From Paragonimus westermani (lineage: Eukaryota > Platyhelminthes > Trematoda > Plagiorchiida > Troglotrematidae): DNA of 64,000 nt. Where the stretch lies: assembly GCA_008508345.1 (NCBI GenBank), contig QNGE01003311.1, positions 1 through 64,000 of the forward strand. The letters run 5' to 3'. A program made the translations under genes and the position numbers. The notes beneath the pieces were generated by a model that was not told where the DNA came from, did no database searches, and saw only the letters and a list, made by a program, of their open reading frames with translations. Below, piece by piece: positions 50,063-60,133 of the stretch; the first letter of the stretch is position 1, and every line of letters begins with the position of its first letter.

Positions 50063-50084
50063 TACATTGGTTGTACATTGGTTG
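50063..50084 (+). repeat. 11 bp tandem duplication in the PLE GIY-YIG motif
   Basis: TACATTGGTTG occurs twice in direct succession exactly over the codons for Y-I-G. With one unit the sequence reads through in one frame; with two, the downstream part is shifted. A local lesion in the PLE relic. Confidence 0.8.
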
Positions 50085-50436
50085 TCTGATAGCGCATGTG
50101 AAAATCATCCTGCATGGTTGAATAGTGGTGTGACTGCTGCTTATTTGACCGACACCAAAGGTGCCTTTCAGATTGTCTACTAGGTGCCACGAAATCGGTC
50201 AAAAATGATGGGATTCCGAATGTTGATCGTTGTCAAGGCCATTGGTATCCGGTTCCCTAACCCTGACTTCGTTCGGAAGGTCATGTGAACACTTAGTTTC
50301 CACTGCATACAGTTAGTCAAGCTCACAATGTGAAATGATGATTGCGTAATTGCTAACATATATGCAGGCAGTAACCTTTATTGACCGATTTTCTTACCAA
50401 CCCTGGTTATCGTTTTCACGTTTATCGTGTTGTAAT

Positions 50437-50495
50437 TGGCCTGATGATTGAATACAAAAAAAGAGCAAGTCTTGTTGGCTACGCTGTTCTACTTG
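50437..50495 (+). repeat. PLE 3' tail motif
   Basis: GCCTGATGATTGAAT, an A run, GAGCAAG, TTGTT and GCTAC match the segment at 29018-29060 in order. Here it follows the PLE coding end by about 200 bp, which supports its being PLE 3' untranslated sequence. Confidence 0.35.
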
Positions 50496-50500
50496 AACCT

Positions 50501-50984
50501 GAACACCATTTCAATTGAGATCCTCATTTTGTATTTTGAAAAATACAGCAGCTATCTAATAATTTTTTTCAATAAATCTGCATACTATGAGACTCAATTT
50601 CAGTCACATTCTAAATAGTAAAAGAAACACGTTGACTTGCTAATTAGCGTATATTTTCAGCGAAAAATATATCTGTACAAAGTACGATTGTTTGGATTTC
50701 GTAATACAGTAATTACCATAGCAGACGAACAACCCAGTTTGTGGTGTTGACGAGATTATAGAAAAAGTCGACAGAACTTTGCATCATTCGCAAAGGCAAC
50801 TTGACTTACAGTCAATGGAAATGGTGGTTATATGATGCAATTGAAATCAACACATTTGGCAAACCTAAGGTCTAAACAGTTATGAATAAAGTCAAAACGA
50901 GGAAGAGTGCCTTGGCGATAACCGCAAACCAATTCTTTATTAGAATTATTGACCGGTTTGTCTATTTAAAGCAGCTCATTCCCT
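50501..50984. other. No recognisable gene
   Basis: Spacer between two PLE-derived pieces; nothing recognised. Confidence 0.4.
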
Positions 50985-51183
50985 TCAGAAGTTTGAACAA
51001 AACAGTTAGAAGACCGAAAATGATAGATGTAAGTATTTCGTATTAATTCGTCGGTATTAAATTTACAATAACGTGAGAGGACTTTCTTTATCGAACAATC
51101 AGGGGGCAGGTGGTATAGTTAGTCGGTGGGTTAGGAAAGGTCACTTAGTCAAGGGAAGGGGCAAGTTTACGAGCAAGTTTACG
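50985..51183 (-). repeat. Inverted copy of a PLE 3' end
   Basis: On the minus strand this matches the PLE end at 51836-51925 (CTCGTAAACTTG, CCCTTCCCT, TAGTGACC, CCACCGA, then a GATTGTTCGATA-type segment). Further out it matches window positions 90-172 (TTGTAAATTT, ATACGAAA, CATCTA, TTTTCG, GTTTTGTTCAAACTT). Similarity is roughly four positions in five. It sits just ahead of the plus-strand PLE fragment that follows, pointing away from it. Confidence 0.65.
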
Positions 51184-51329
51184 GTCAATACCTGAACTTC
51201 AGTAGTTTCACACTGGTCCATCACAAACGTGTTACTACGTTACCTGTTACTACACAATTCACACAAGCAGGACGAATCTGTACACGGGAAAGTCTTGCGA
51301 GGGAATTAGACTTGATCCGAACAGGTGAT

Positions 51330-51955
51330 CACAATGAGTATAAAAGAACGTTTATACAGAATTGTCTTTTAAAGGTGATTGTAGCATGCATCAAACAACT
51401 CAAAGACTAGTGAATTCGATTAAACGAACATTTAACGAAGCGGAACTCTGCGTATTAGCTCGGACCCAGAAACTACCTTACCCTTCAATCAAAGAAGGTC
51501 AACCTGTCGGTGCCACCTCACATTGTGTCTACCAATCTACACGTTACTGCGAAGAACGTTACACAGGCAGAACCGAGAGGTGTTTGATCTGCAGAATGAA
51601 GAAACATTTGCTCAAATGGGTGCAGAACTCCGTATTACCGACGAACGGCATTGTCGTTGAAACACGCAAGCAACCAGTGTCCGCAGTCACAGGACACGTC
51701 CTGACCACTGGTCACGTTATCGACTCAATTTGTGCATTCAGAATCCTATTACGTCACTCCAATCCAAGATTCTTGCGGTTTGCTGAGGCGGTCGCAATCA
51801 ATCGACTGAAGCCAACCTTGTGTGTTCAGAAACAATTGCTCGTAAACTTGACCCTTCCCTGGACTTAGTGACCACTCTTCACCCACCGATTGACTATCCA
51901 CCATGCCCACTAACTGTTTGATACAAAAAACCTTCATGTTTTGTTTATGTTGCGC
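51330..51955 (+). pseudogene. Truncated Penelope-like element: GIY-YIG end
   Basis: The open frame at 51362-51868 (168 codons) covers the linker and C-terminal domain of a PLE: FKGDCSMHQTTQRLVNSIKR, then LPYPSIKEGQPVGATSHCVY, ERYTGRTERCLICRMKKHLL, SAVTGHVLTTGHVIDS, FRILLRHSNPRFLRFAEAVA and RLKPTLCVQKQLLV. This is the longest uninterrupted PLE frame in the window. The CxC pair that usually precedes Y-x-G-R-T is lost. No reverse transcriptase precedes it; the element is 5'-truncated, as target-primed elements often are. The 3' end matches the window's first bases. Confidence 0.75.
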
Positions 51956-52157
51956 GGCCAATTTGAACGATGAGGACGAAGTGAGACCTAGCGGGCATAA
52001 GTGCGGGAGAAGAGATTTGAAAAGTAGCCTAATATTAAACAGGAAACAAGTCGCCTTGGAAACCCTGTAACGGTGATCGAGCGAGTCAGAACAATGCCTG
52101 TCGGTACATGCAGTACAGCAGGTGGGGAGCTAACGGACAACACAGTAACCTAGAAAA
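51956..52157. other. Spacer without recognised content
   Basis: Nothing supported. Confidence 0.3.
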
Positions 52158-52552
52158 GATCCAACTGTGGAAAATCTGGGCTTTGACTGGATTCTAACCA
52201 GCGAAAGAAACAGCATATTTGAATGCAGTAAGCGCTGAACCAGCTGAGCTACGAAGCCAAGCCGGAAACTCGGATATTTCACACCAGGACTCTGTTGCCT
52301 ACCTCTTCTACTCTCATATAATGTCCACCAAATGATCCATGAGATAACATTCCAGGCAGGATATCAGAAACACTCCACTCTGAAGTCCACAAATGCCACT
52401 GTTGCTGACTGAGTCCACGCGCGGAACCTGCGAACTCACGTTGAAGCTTCGTTGCTCAGTTGGTTAAGCACCTGTCACGTTTGAGTATACTTTTAATGCT
52501 GCTGGTTCGAATCCACCCGAAGCGAAGAATTTTCACAACTGGGTCTCTTCCA
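52158..52552. repeat. Family-A fold-back repeat (best preserved copy)
   Basis: The left arm, read on the minus strand from about 52260 to 52160, is tRNA-like: GCTTCGTAGCTCAGCTGGTT as A box and GCTGGTTAGAATCCAGTCAA as B box, then AAAGCCC and GATTTTCCACAGTTGG. The right arm, on the plus strand (about 52444-52546), has GTTGCTCAGTTGGTTAAGC, CTGGTTCGAATCCACCCGAA and AATTTTCACAACTGGGT. The arms are inverted relative to each other. The core holds AAATGATCCATGAGAT and GCCACTGTTGCTGACTGAG, shared with 13.0 kb. Neither arm folds as a true tRNA. Two divergent pol III-like promoters would point from the core outward. Confidence 0.7.
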
Positions 52553-53114
52553 ACTTAATTAACCTATCAGAAAAATTACTGCCGAAACAATAAGATGAAA
52601 AAATGTTTCAAGGAAGTCCCTTGGGACGGTTAGATGCTCGGTAGAGCGATAAAAAACTACAGCCTATGTTGCTAGAAATCCGAAGACATTAACCGCGAAC
52701 AATGAAGCCTGAATGGTGAACCATCTTATAATATACATACAGCATGAACTTATTGTGAGCTGTGAGTAAAAATATTGGGGTCTAACATCTGTCTGATTAT
52801 CACCAACACGACACAATCAAGAAGAACCACATGAGAGAAAACCACCAAAATATCCAACAGATTTAGGGGTCGGAATAATGACTGATCCGATAGAGCTAGA
52901 AACTGAACGAACGATTCAGACGTCTGTGAACACCTTTCGGAGGACTTCACTAATGTAGTTAGTCCATATTACGGAACTAAATCCCAATCTCTGTCCTCGA
53001 AAAATCATCTTCTAAACAACCTACTCAGACTGATATGTTCTGAATAAACGTTTCGGGGGTTAATGTTTGCAAAAATCAAATGACAGTTATGCTATTGTTA
53101 TGTAAGTGCGATAT
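52553..53114. other. No recognisable gene
   Basis: Short frames only. Confidence 0.4.
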
Positions 53115-53301
53115 CTAACTGTGATTTCGTTTCTCGTCCTGTTCATCCTGTACAACATAACAGCTGTTGCAGAATGGGTCATCAGGTCCAAAGTTTTCTG
53201 CTTCGCATATAAGTCTCATGTTGAACCTGATTGAGAGCGCCTTATGGCAGACTGGACAGCTGTTTCTTAGATAACTCCTCTCGTCGTCACAAAAGATTCT
53301 C
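53115..53301 (-). CDS. Candidate terminal exon with paired CxxC motifs
   Basis: Minus frame ending in a TAG at 53115. It contains SCPVCHKALSIRFNMRL, then CEAENFGPDDPFCNSCYVVQ and an acidic, charged end. The two C-x2-C pairs about 28 residues apart suggest a zinc-binding knuckle or ribbon. An acceptor-like AAATGCAG ends at 53302, giving a terminal exon of about 62 codons. The composition looks like genuine protein, unlike most frames here. I do not recognise the family. Upstream exons were not located; the frame at 59913-60133 is on the same strand and upstream, but any link is speculation. Confidence 0.33.
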
Positions 53302-54048
53302 CTGCATTTCCACATCAATTGTTTCCGAACTCAAAATCCTCTCACCTAATGAGTGTTTTATCATGTTGCACAGAAGGATCATGATATTCCCTTAGCTGTG
53401 GAGTTAAAAGCTGGCACTCAGTAATAACGATTACTTCACCGTTCCTACACTGACAGAAGTTTCACATTCCGCCCTGTAACTAATTTGTTGTAAATTCCAG
53501 AGTTGTAACGAAGAGTATATTCTTGCTCTTGAATTTAGCGCACCCACCCTCCATTGCAGTCTATTGAAGCTTCTACTGTTGTCCACATCACTGACGGTAA
53601 TAACGGACGCCTCTTTGGATCGAGTGCAACAGTTGCCCTGGAAACACACTTACCAGTAGAACGGATCGCTTGGTGATTGAAGCAAGCCTTATTAGGGGGG
53701 TCAATGTAGAAACCTGACTGAGATATCGGTTAGTCGTGTTTCCGAGGGAAACAAAAATAACCCCGCAGAAGTAGTGTCAAACTAATTATTACTGCTATTC
53801 ATCATGTTCAATTATCCTTTTACAGTGGGGTCTGTGTTAGTCACTCTATTGATGAGTGACATGACAGGTATCTACTTTCAGCAGTTCAAAAGATCGGTTT
53901 GTTAAGAAACAGGCGGATGAATTCACGTAGGTAAGTAGGGCACAGAAGTTGACCAAGTGAAACCTTACAAACATACATGGAATCTTCAGATAACATATAA
54001 CCTCCAGGTTTTTCGGTCGGTTACTTATGATCAAATTTGGCCTGAACG
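53302..54048. other. No recognisable gene
   Basis: Nothing recognised. A 72-codon minus frame (53431-53649) lacks motifs. Confidence 0.4.
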
Positions 54049-54640
54049 TCAAGCACGGGAGTAAACGAGCCTGGACACAACAATAGAGCAATATAGGAGC
54101 TTCTTCGCAGAGAGGGGAATACATGCAACTCCGTTCCTCAGTAATGAATGATCAGGAACGAGAAACAGTGGATCCATAGAAGCTAGAATTTTGAGTGGCA
54201 TGATACCCGAGGCGAAGAGAATGCAAACCAAATGTGCGAACAACCCCATTACCGGCACGCCAATCAGTGTGAAAACGAAAGCTGCCTCAATGACTTCACT
54301 ACAGCTGAAACAAATCTTTGGAGGGAGCAACCGCGCTAAACAACACCGAGGTGTGATGCATATTGTGCAATGAAGGCAGGAAAGTGCATGTCTGTGAACA
54401 CAACAGTCATCAAAACGGAAATGTCGCCCCCAAGAAATGGGTGTGGTGATCGAGGGTTGGTTTTTATGTGCTACAGAAAAAATGGGGAATAAGTTCGGCA
54501 AATTCGTTATTCAGCCAGTAGCCACAACAGGTGCTGAAAGTTCGCTGGCAGTTCTACTTGCACTAAAACACCCAAAACTCAAGATGGGAGAACCTGGTAC
54601 AAAGACTTCTCCGATATCAGCTCACGCCCCTGTGCGCCTG
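54049..54640 (-). other. Long unrecognised open stretch with a hydrophobic segment
   Basis: The minus frame 54501-54049 is 150 codons. One stop upstream, the same frame stays open to about 54640. It encodes a cysteine-rich stretch and one hydrophobic segment (VIEAAFVFTLIGVPVMGLFA) of membrane-helix length. The plus strand is also open over much of this interval (54191-54373, 54437-54697). I cannot tell which strand, if either, codes. No homology recognised. Confidence 0.15.
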
Positions 54641-54697
54641 CTCATTCTAAATGCTCTAACATTTTATGTTCAGGTTTGCAAACTGTGGAATGGGTAA

Positions 54698-56382
54698 AAC
54701 GTTACGGGGAAAAGTTAAGCGGAATGAGGTAGGTAGACATTGGTGACCACCGAGCTGGACCTCTCATGTCGATTCATGGCTATTGTAATATCTTATAAAG
54801 ATATTCGAGTGCTGTCCGGATGTAGTGTGTAAATGAACCGGTCGAGAACACTCACTTAGTGTAGTAACAGTACCAATTAACCCTACGGTACTTGTTTATA
54901 AGACGATTTAAAAACTGACCATAGTGCCAAGAAACTTCACACGTTAAACTTTTCGAAGAGCTAAGTCCCAATTATTTGTATTTATTTTATACTGATGCAC
55001 GACACTTTCTTATCCTACTAGTTACGAGTGGGCGCATAACAACTAGGATTCAAGGTTAATCAAATGCGGGGGCTTAAACTATTCCAGTTAAGCAAGAAAG
55101 TGCCCCCCAAGTGAATAGGGTGGAAAACATCGTCCTCTATCACGATCACGATCAAAGTGCTTCTGGTACATTCACGCCTCTTTACCGCAACTACAATATA
55201 ACCAAAAACTGTCCTTTAAGAAACTCCATAGACTGCATAAACTGCAACGCCATAATACTGAGCAAGCCTTCCAGCGCTAGCTTTAGACTTTACATGCTAT
55301 CAGCTACTTCGCAGGTATTGGAATCACTGATTACCTTACGTTGCCTGTGAATATTTTGCCTAGAATTACCTTCTTTGTTCGTCAACTTCATCAGGCTTAT
55401 AATTGTGTTGGATGTTATTTTTCCGTCTACCTTAGCTGTCTAGTCTGTATTCCGACAAGATTCCACAACAGATCAGCCATCCCGAAAGTTAAGACAAGTT
55501 GACTTCACCCATCAGTAACATTGTTACACGTACCTTCAATCTACGTCATACCCAGCCTCATTACTGGTCTGGTTTTCAAAAATTCATTGTGCCTTCAGTG
55601 TTCAGCTACAGCTAGTTAGCCCGAGTTTGATAATCCAGTCGCGTGGTCACTATACGTTCCATGCATCTTCTTGTATGAATCAGTTCCGAGAATCTAACGC
55701 GAAGCTTTCCCCGAGAATCAGCTCAACTACGCAACCAGATGCCAAACTAACTGGATCCGACCAGTAGCTTAGATAGCATTCCAACTTGTAAAACCTGGCC
55801 AGCGTGTGCACGTCCACGTACAACAGACGCACCAATGCGTAAACTTTGTAGTGGGTGCTTTGGTCAATTGGGTCATGATACACACTGGAACGGGTAATCT
55901 AGGCACACCTGTGCTTAGCACTGCTGCATGCGTCCGAAGAATATTCCCATAGGTACGATGCATACTGTTCACTTCAGGATTGCATACCGCCAATGAAAAG
56001 AGGGGGTGGTCACTGTCAAATAAGACAGCTAGACAGCAGTGTCTTGGTTTTTAAAAAATGCTCACCTCATACTACTTCTGCGTAGTTCAAAATGATGGCA
56101 ATACCATTTGATGTGTAGCCAGAACTGACCCACACCACGATGGCGGTTAGATAAGGAATGTCAAGGTTTCACAAATTAGATCCTCACAAGCATGGCGGCC
56201 TGATTGTTTTTTTTTCTCTCGAAAATTTCACCATTGTTTGAGAAGATCTTCCGTAAATTAGCGAAATTTAACATGCTTCCATCGCAAAATCTGGACATAC
56301 ATGATTAAGTAAAACAAGAATTGACTTTTGAAAAGCATATTCACTAATAGGTAGTGGAGCAGATTTGTGATTCGGGATGACA
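54698..56382. other. No recognisable gene
   Basis: Frames of 65-80 codons without motif. A minus-strand GCCTGATGAAGTTGACGAAC at 55383-55402 resembles a hammerhead half-core but has no stem. Confidence 0.4.
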
Positions 56383-56460
56383 CCCTGTTGTGAAAATTAA
56401 GGGCTTCGGCTGGACTCGAACCAGCAACAGACAGAGCATGTTGTAGTCTTCAGCTATTTT
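56383..56460 (-). repeat. Family-A arm, solitary
   Basis: Minus strand: GCTGGTTCGAGTCCAGCCGA, with a perfect B box, then AGCCCTTAATTTTCACAACA. This matches the outer end of the family-A arms. The A-box part is decayed and no core or second arm follows. Confidence 0.5.
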
Positions 56461-59261
56461 CTGTAATTTCCCTCTCATAGTTCTGGAAGTTTGGATCAAA
56501 GTTTCAGTGCAGAAGTTGGTAAGTCGGTTCACTACTGTAAAGCGAACGGGCAGAGCTACTGAATAATGTGAATGGACGAAAAAGATTTGTTTCCAATGAT
56601 AACTTCTTATCGCAAATTTCCTCATCACCCTCCGATGGTTACATCCGTGCGAGTTTCTCAAATATCTGATATTTCATATACGGAAAGAATATCCTAAACT
56701 GGACCATACGGTACGGTGAACAGCAAGTGACAAGCATGATTCTGCCTATCCATCTAACTTCTCACATTTGCCAATCAAAATTGCTATACTCAGACGATTT
56801 GTCAACAACCGAACGGACGCCTATTGAACAATCTTGTTCATCCTCAACACCACATTTTACAAGACATGGTTAACTAATACTTACGCATACGCGATACTGA
56901 GGTCAGTTGGGACTGTTGCTGTCATTCAGTGTATGCGTCCAATATGATGAACGGTACGTGTTACGCAAACCTGAGAAGTCAAGTCATTGATGAGGCGAGT
57001 GACATGTTACGAATGGTCAACCCAACAAGGGTTAACAGATTCAACATACAGGGGTTGCAACTTTTTTACTGTGTTTTTAGATAAAAATATCAACTCCATG
57101 TTACCCGGTGCGCGATAGAAATGGTCACTTCATTGCAACTGTATTGAATGCACAACTAATTCTCATCAAATACTGATTTCAAAAGTTATTTCAAATCACT
57201 TGCGGCGGCAATAGATGATTCGTTTGCTAAACTGCTTTATAAAACACGATTCACACTATATAACGTCTGAAAGATCAGTCGTTACTGGAATGAATACTTT
57301 TACGATCTAAATTATGGGCAATTTCCGCAGATATTTTTTTAAACCGCTTTCTAGAGGGTGCTCACAAACTCCTCTGACATCTCAGAATGCGAATCGTCGT
57401 TGCGTGATTAATTTGGGGACACTATGAGCTCTGCTGACCCAGAATTCAACTACACTAACGTTCCAGTTTAAACCAGACTTGAATCTTGCCAGCTCCAGGA
57501 GCTTGAATAACACTAAATGAAGTTTTGACTGCTGTTCTTAAAGACAGGAGTGTATGTTATTCCATAGCACAAGCAACCTATTGTCGCCTGTGAGGCCAAA
57601 AATGGACTTAATAGACAGCTGGTACCATTGGTTACATCCTACCCGGCTGTTGATATCCAATTTCCGTGTCTTTTAATGGAAAGCCTGAGTCTCCAGATAG
57701 ACTTGCAGTCAGAACTATACCCCCAGCTTACCAGGGACAGCTAACAAGGACAAGCAAGTTAGAAACCAAACCGATCTGAAAAATTCATTCATTTACATGA
57801 GCGATACTCAGATGTAGTCGAGTAGTGCACTGGCTTATTAGAGCTGCTTACCATATGATTAAGTGCCACTTTTGCCACATTGGGTCAGTGCTAGCTGGAT
57901 TGTGATGACGAATACAAGCACGATAAGTTCACTCTATCCACTTAATTCCTCAGGTAGGGGTCAAACCTAGCCAAACTACAACAATCAAGTGTGATGCTTA
58001 TTGCTGCTCAACAGTTATCCATAACAGCTGTGTAAGATCTATACACGAGCAACATTCCGATTGTTCTTACCAGTTACATCCACGAAGTGATAGTCGAATG
58101 GGTAAGACAGAATAATAGAGTTTGCCTAATTGGCAATCGTGACTCGGTTCTAGGGTGTGTATTATTATGGCACCCTTAATTGTTGCAGTTTTGGTCTTCA
58201 AAAGCCATCTCGGAATGTAGTTCAAGATTCAGGTGTGTAGTGTCAACACGGTACGGTCCACAAACTGCAATCCACACGCAGAGGTATATTTGAAAATAAA
58301 TTTGGTTCTGGCGAGTAGTGACACTTGTTTAAATCTGGCCACAAAGCAGATCCCTCGAAGGTTTTCCGTGCTGTTTGTCAGACTATGAACAAACACACTA
58401 ACTTCTTCTGAAATGCTAGCGATACACCCTGAGAAACCACCCCCGTGTCCAGAAGCAGTTGACAGTGAAATAAGCACTACGTTGAAAATACACTGTAAAG
58501 AGACCGGTCAATAGTTATGGTTCACTCTAATGCCTCATCCCCCCAATGTTCATTGCTTGTTATCCACACTTTCCTACTGCGTCCATTGCCTATATCGATT
58601 TCTTGTAAGCTGATTAGAAATTCAAATATTCAGACAAACCGAGCTATGATTGTTAGTTAAACAAACCCCACTATTCTACCTGTGGGTACCCATTCCATTA
58701 TTTGCTCGGTTATAACTCCGTGTATTAAACTAACAAGAAAGAACGAAATGTTGCTCCAGAAGGCATTTTGCCTGACAATTTTGACCTTATTCAAGTTCAT
58801 AAGGAGACAAAACTGTTTCATACCGTTATCCGACGAGCATGGAAAACGCATTCCGAGATGACGATACACCCGATCAACGCTGAGAGGGATTATCTAATTC
58901 TTTTCAACCTCAAGAAAAGAGAATGTGACTTCGATTGAGAATCAAAAATCAGTACGTAGTCGGTAGTGATTGTAGGATTGGCTTTTAGAACAGATAGGGC
59001 GATCAGTGGCAACCGCGTGACACGAAAAGACGCAAACGTCACCCGATGGCCAGTCGTCAGAGTGGTAAGTTTTGGACACGGACTGAAGAAAAGCCGGAAG
59101 TAGAAAGTGTGCCGTCACTCATTTTCGACGCACAACGTGCTGTGCATGCGTGACCAAACACGTAAACAACCATTAAGTCACTTCTGAAACTACTCGAAAA
59201 TGCAACCAGTTCGAATTAATTTCAAGGGTTATGTTTACAACCGAGAACTGTTTAAAGTATA
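56461..59261. other. No recognisable gene
   Basis: The 105-codon minus frame at 56344-56661 overlaps the family-A arm and is not credible. The 82-codon minus frame at 58229-58477 has no motif. A weak tRNA-like pair of boxes near 58090-58155 is too degenerate to call. Confidence 0.4.
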
Positions 59262-59727
59262 AGCTAAACATCACTCACAGCTGATCGCAGCTGTTTCAGT
59301 CCCATAGACCTTCCAATAAGCCCCGTTCGAAAAAAAGCAATGTGCTCGAGTTCCGCTCTTGTTGGAGCTTGTCACTGGCGCGTTAATTTACCACGACAGG
59401 GACTGGAGCTCAGGCCACGCCTTCATGAGGCAACGGGTTGACCATTGAGCCACTGACCTCACATTAGATACCAGTGAATCATCACATATAAGCGCTGATT
59501 AGGTTGCCCGATCGTATGGAGAGGAGTAAGCAAGTGTCCTGTTAGCTCCAATCAATAACCCCATGACCAGGACTTCTCCCTAAGTGGAAATCACAGAAAC
59601 CATTGAACTCGTTGGGTTGTATGTTGACTGATGGTAAGTAGTAGGTGATTTGGTTGACATAAGGGACTGACTAGAATGCCTATTGGAACGCGATAGCTGC
59701 GATCAATCATGAGTGGTGCTCCACTTA
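59262..59727. repeat. Family-B fold-back repeat with extra internal segment
   Basis: The left arm (AAACATCACTCACAG, GATCGCAGCTG, TAGACCTTCC, TGCTCGAGTTCCGCTCTTG, GGAGCTTGTCACTGG), tRNA-like complement and spacer (GCGCTGATTAGGTTGCCCGA) match the 16.6 kb copy in order. On the minus strand the tRNA-like part has AGTGGCTCAATGGTCAAC and CTGAGCTCCAGTCCC. The right arm ends in GAACGCGATAGCTGCGATCA and GAGTGGTG. About 80 bp near 59560-59640 have no counterpart at 16.6 kb. Confidence 0.6.
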
Positions 59728-59912
59728 TATCAACGGTTTAAAGCATAAAGTACTCTTCTCGAGTTCGTTGTGGTCTTTTGCGTCAGTGCGTCTAGTGAGA
59801 TTGTGTTGACCAGCTTGTCTCTCACAAAGCATTTTAAATCACACAGACTGCAGATCAACCTGAACAGTGTACGAAAACTTATTGTGCAGATTTTGAGTGT
59901 TCCTCATCTTAC
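59728..59912. other. Spacer, possible intron flank
   Basis: If the exon below is real, this is the start of the minus-strand intron that follows it. Confidence 0.3.
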
Positions 59913-60133
59913 CATGGAACATCAAGTGCTTGGGATAGTAGCTGTCGCAACTCATTGTGTAATGGCGATCTCCGTCCTCCAATGTGCATGTGTAGACCAT
60001 GCAGAGACTTATCAGTAATGCTATTCATCAAATCAGATACCGAGACAATTGTGAGGAAATGAACTTGACGTGATCTCAGATCAAAGACGTAGAGTAGCTG
60101 TTCTGTTTTGGGCAGTTCATGTTCATTTATATG
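59913..60133 (-). CDS. Candidate internal exon, unrecognised protein
   Basis: Minus frame reading HINEHELPKTEQLLYVFDLR, then QVHFLTIVSVSDLMNSITDK, ending NELRQLLSQALDVP. It runs directly into a strong donor, G|GTAAGA (59912-59907). Upstream is a pyrimidine-rich acceptor CGCTTTTACACAACAG ending at 60134. The resulting exon is 221 bp. The longer open frame goes back to 60277. The match of frame end and donor is better than expected by chance, and the composition is protein-like. Family and partner exons are unknown. Confidence 0.33.

Larger units (their letters stand above)
48478..50500 (+). pseudogene. Penelope-like element, near full span, degenerate
   Basis: The plus strand shows the PLE order. 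ALSLGPNFC (about 48500) is followed by the open frame at 48710-48898 with GVVIMNGTDYTAETDNIL. The frame at 48959-49159 has LFRPVLDLCNS. The frame at 49187-49420, preceded by PLFTNVPLHET, contains HKDGVAMDLPSSPLLTDVLM. Then KRYVGDVFCC (about 49440-49470) stands for the YVDD box with the third residue changed to glycine. The frame at 49781-50056 leads to SLYF and LEDKLPRSKTSHCVYSFVSS, and the GIY-YIG motif ALYIGC follows, broken by an 11 bp duplication. A stop follows nearly every block. This is the most complete PLE here, but it is dead. Confidence 0.75.

Noticed and set aside
55381..55410. Minus-strand CTGATGA...GACGAAC resembling a hammerhead core
   Set aside because: There is no room for a stem II between the halves, and no PLE lies next to it. 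A similar CCTGATGAT on the minus strand near 33850 is also isolated.
58085..58165. tRNA-like boxes on the plus strand
   Set aside because: The second box (GGTTCTAGGGT) departs too far from the B-box consensus and no second copy was seen.
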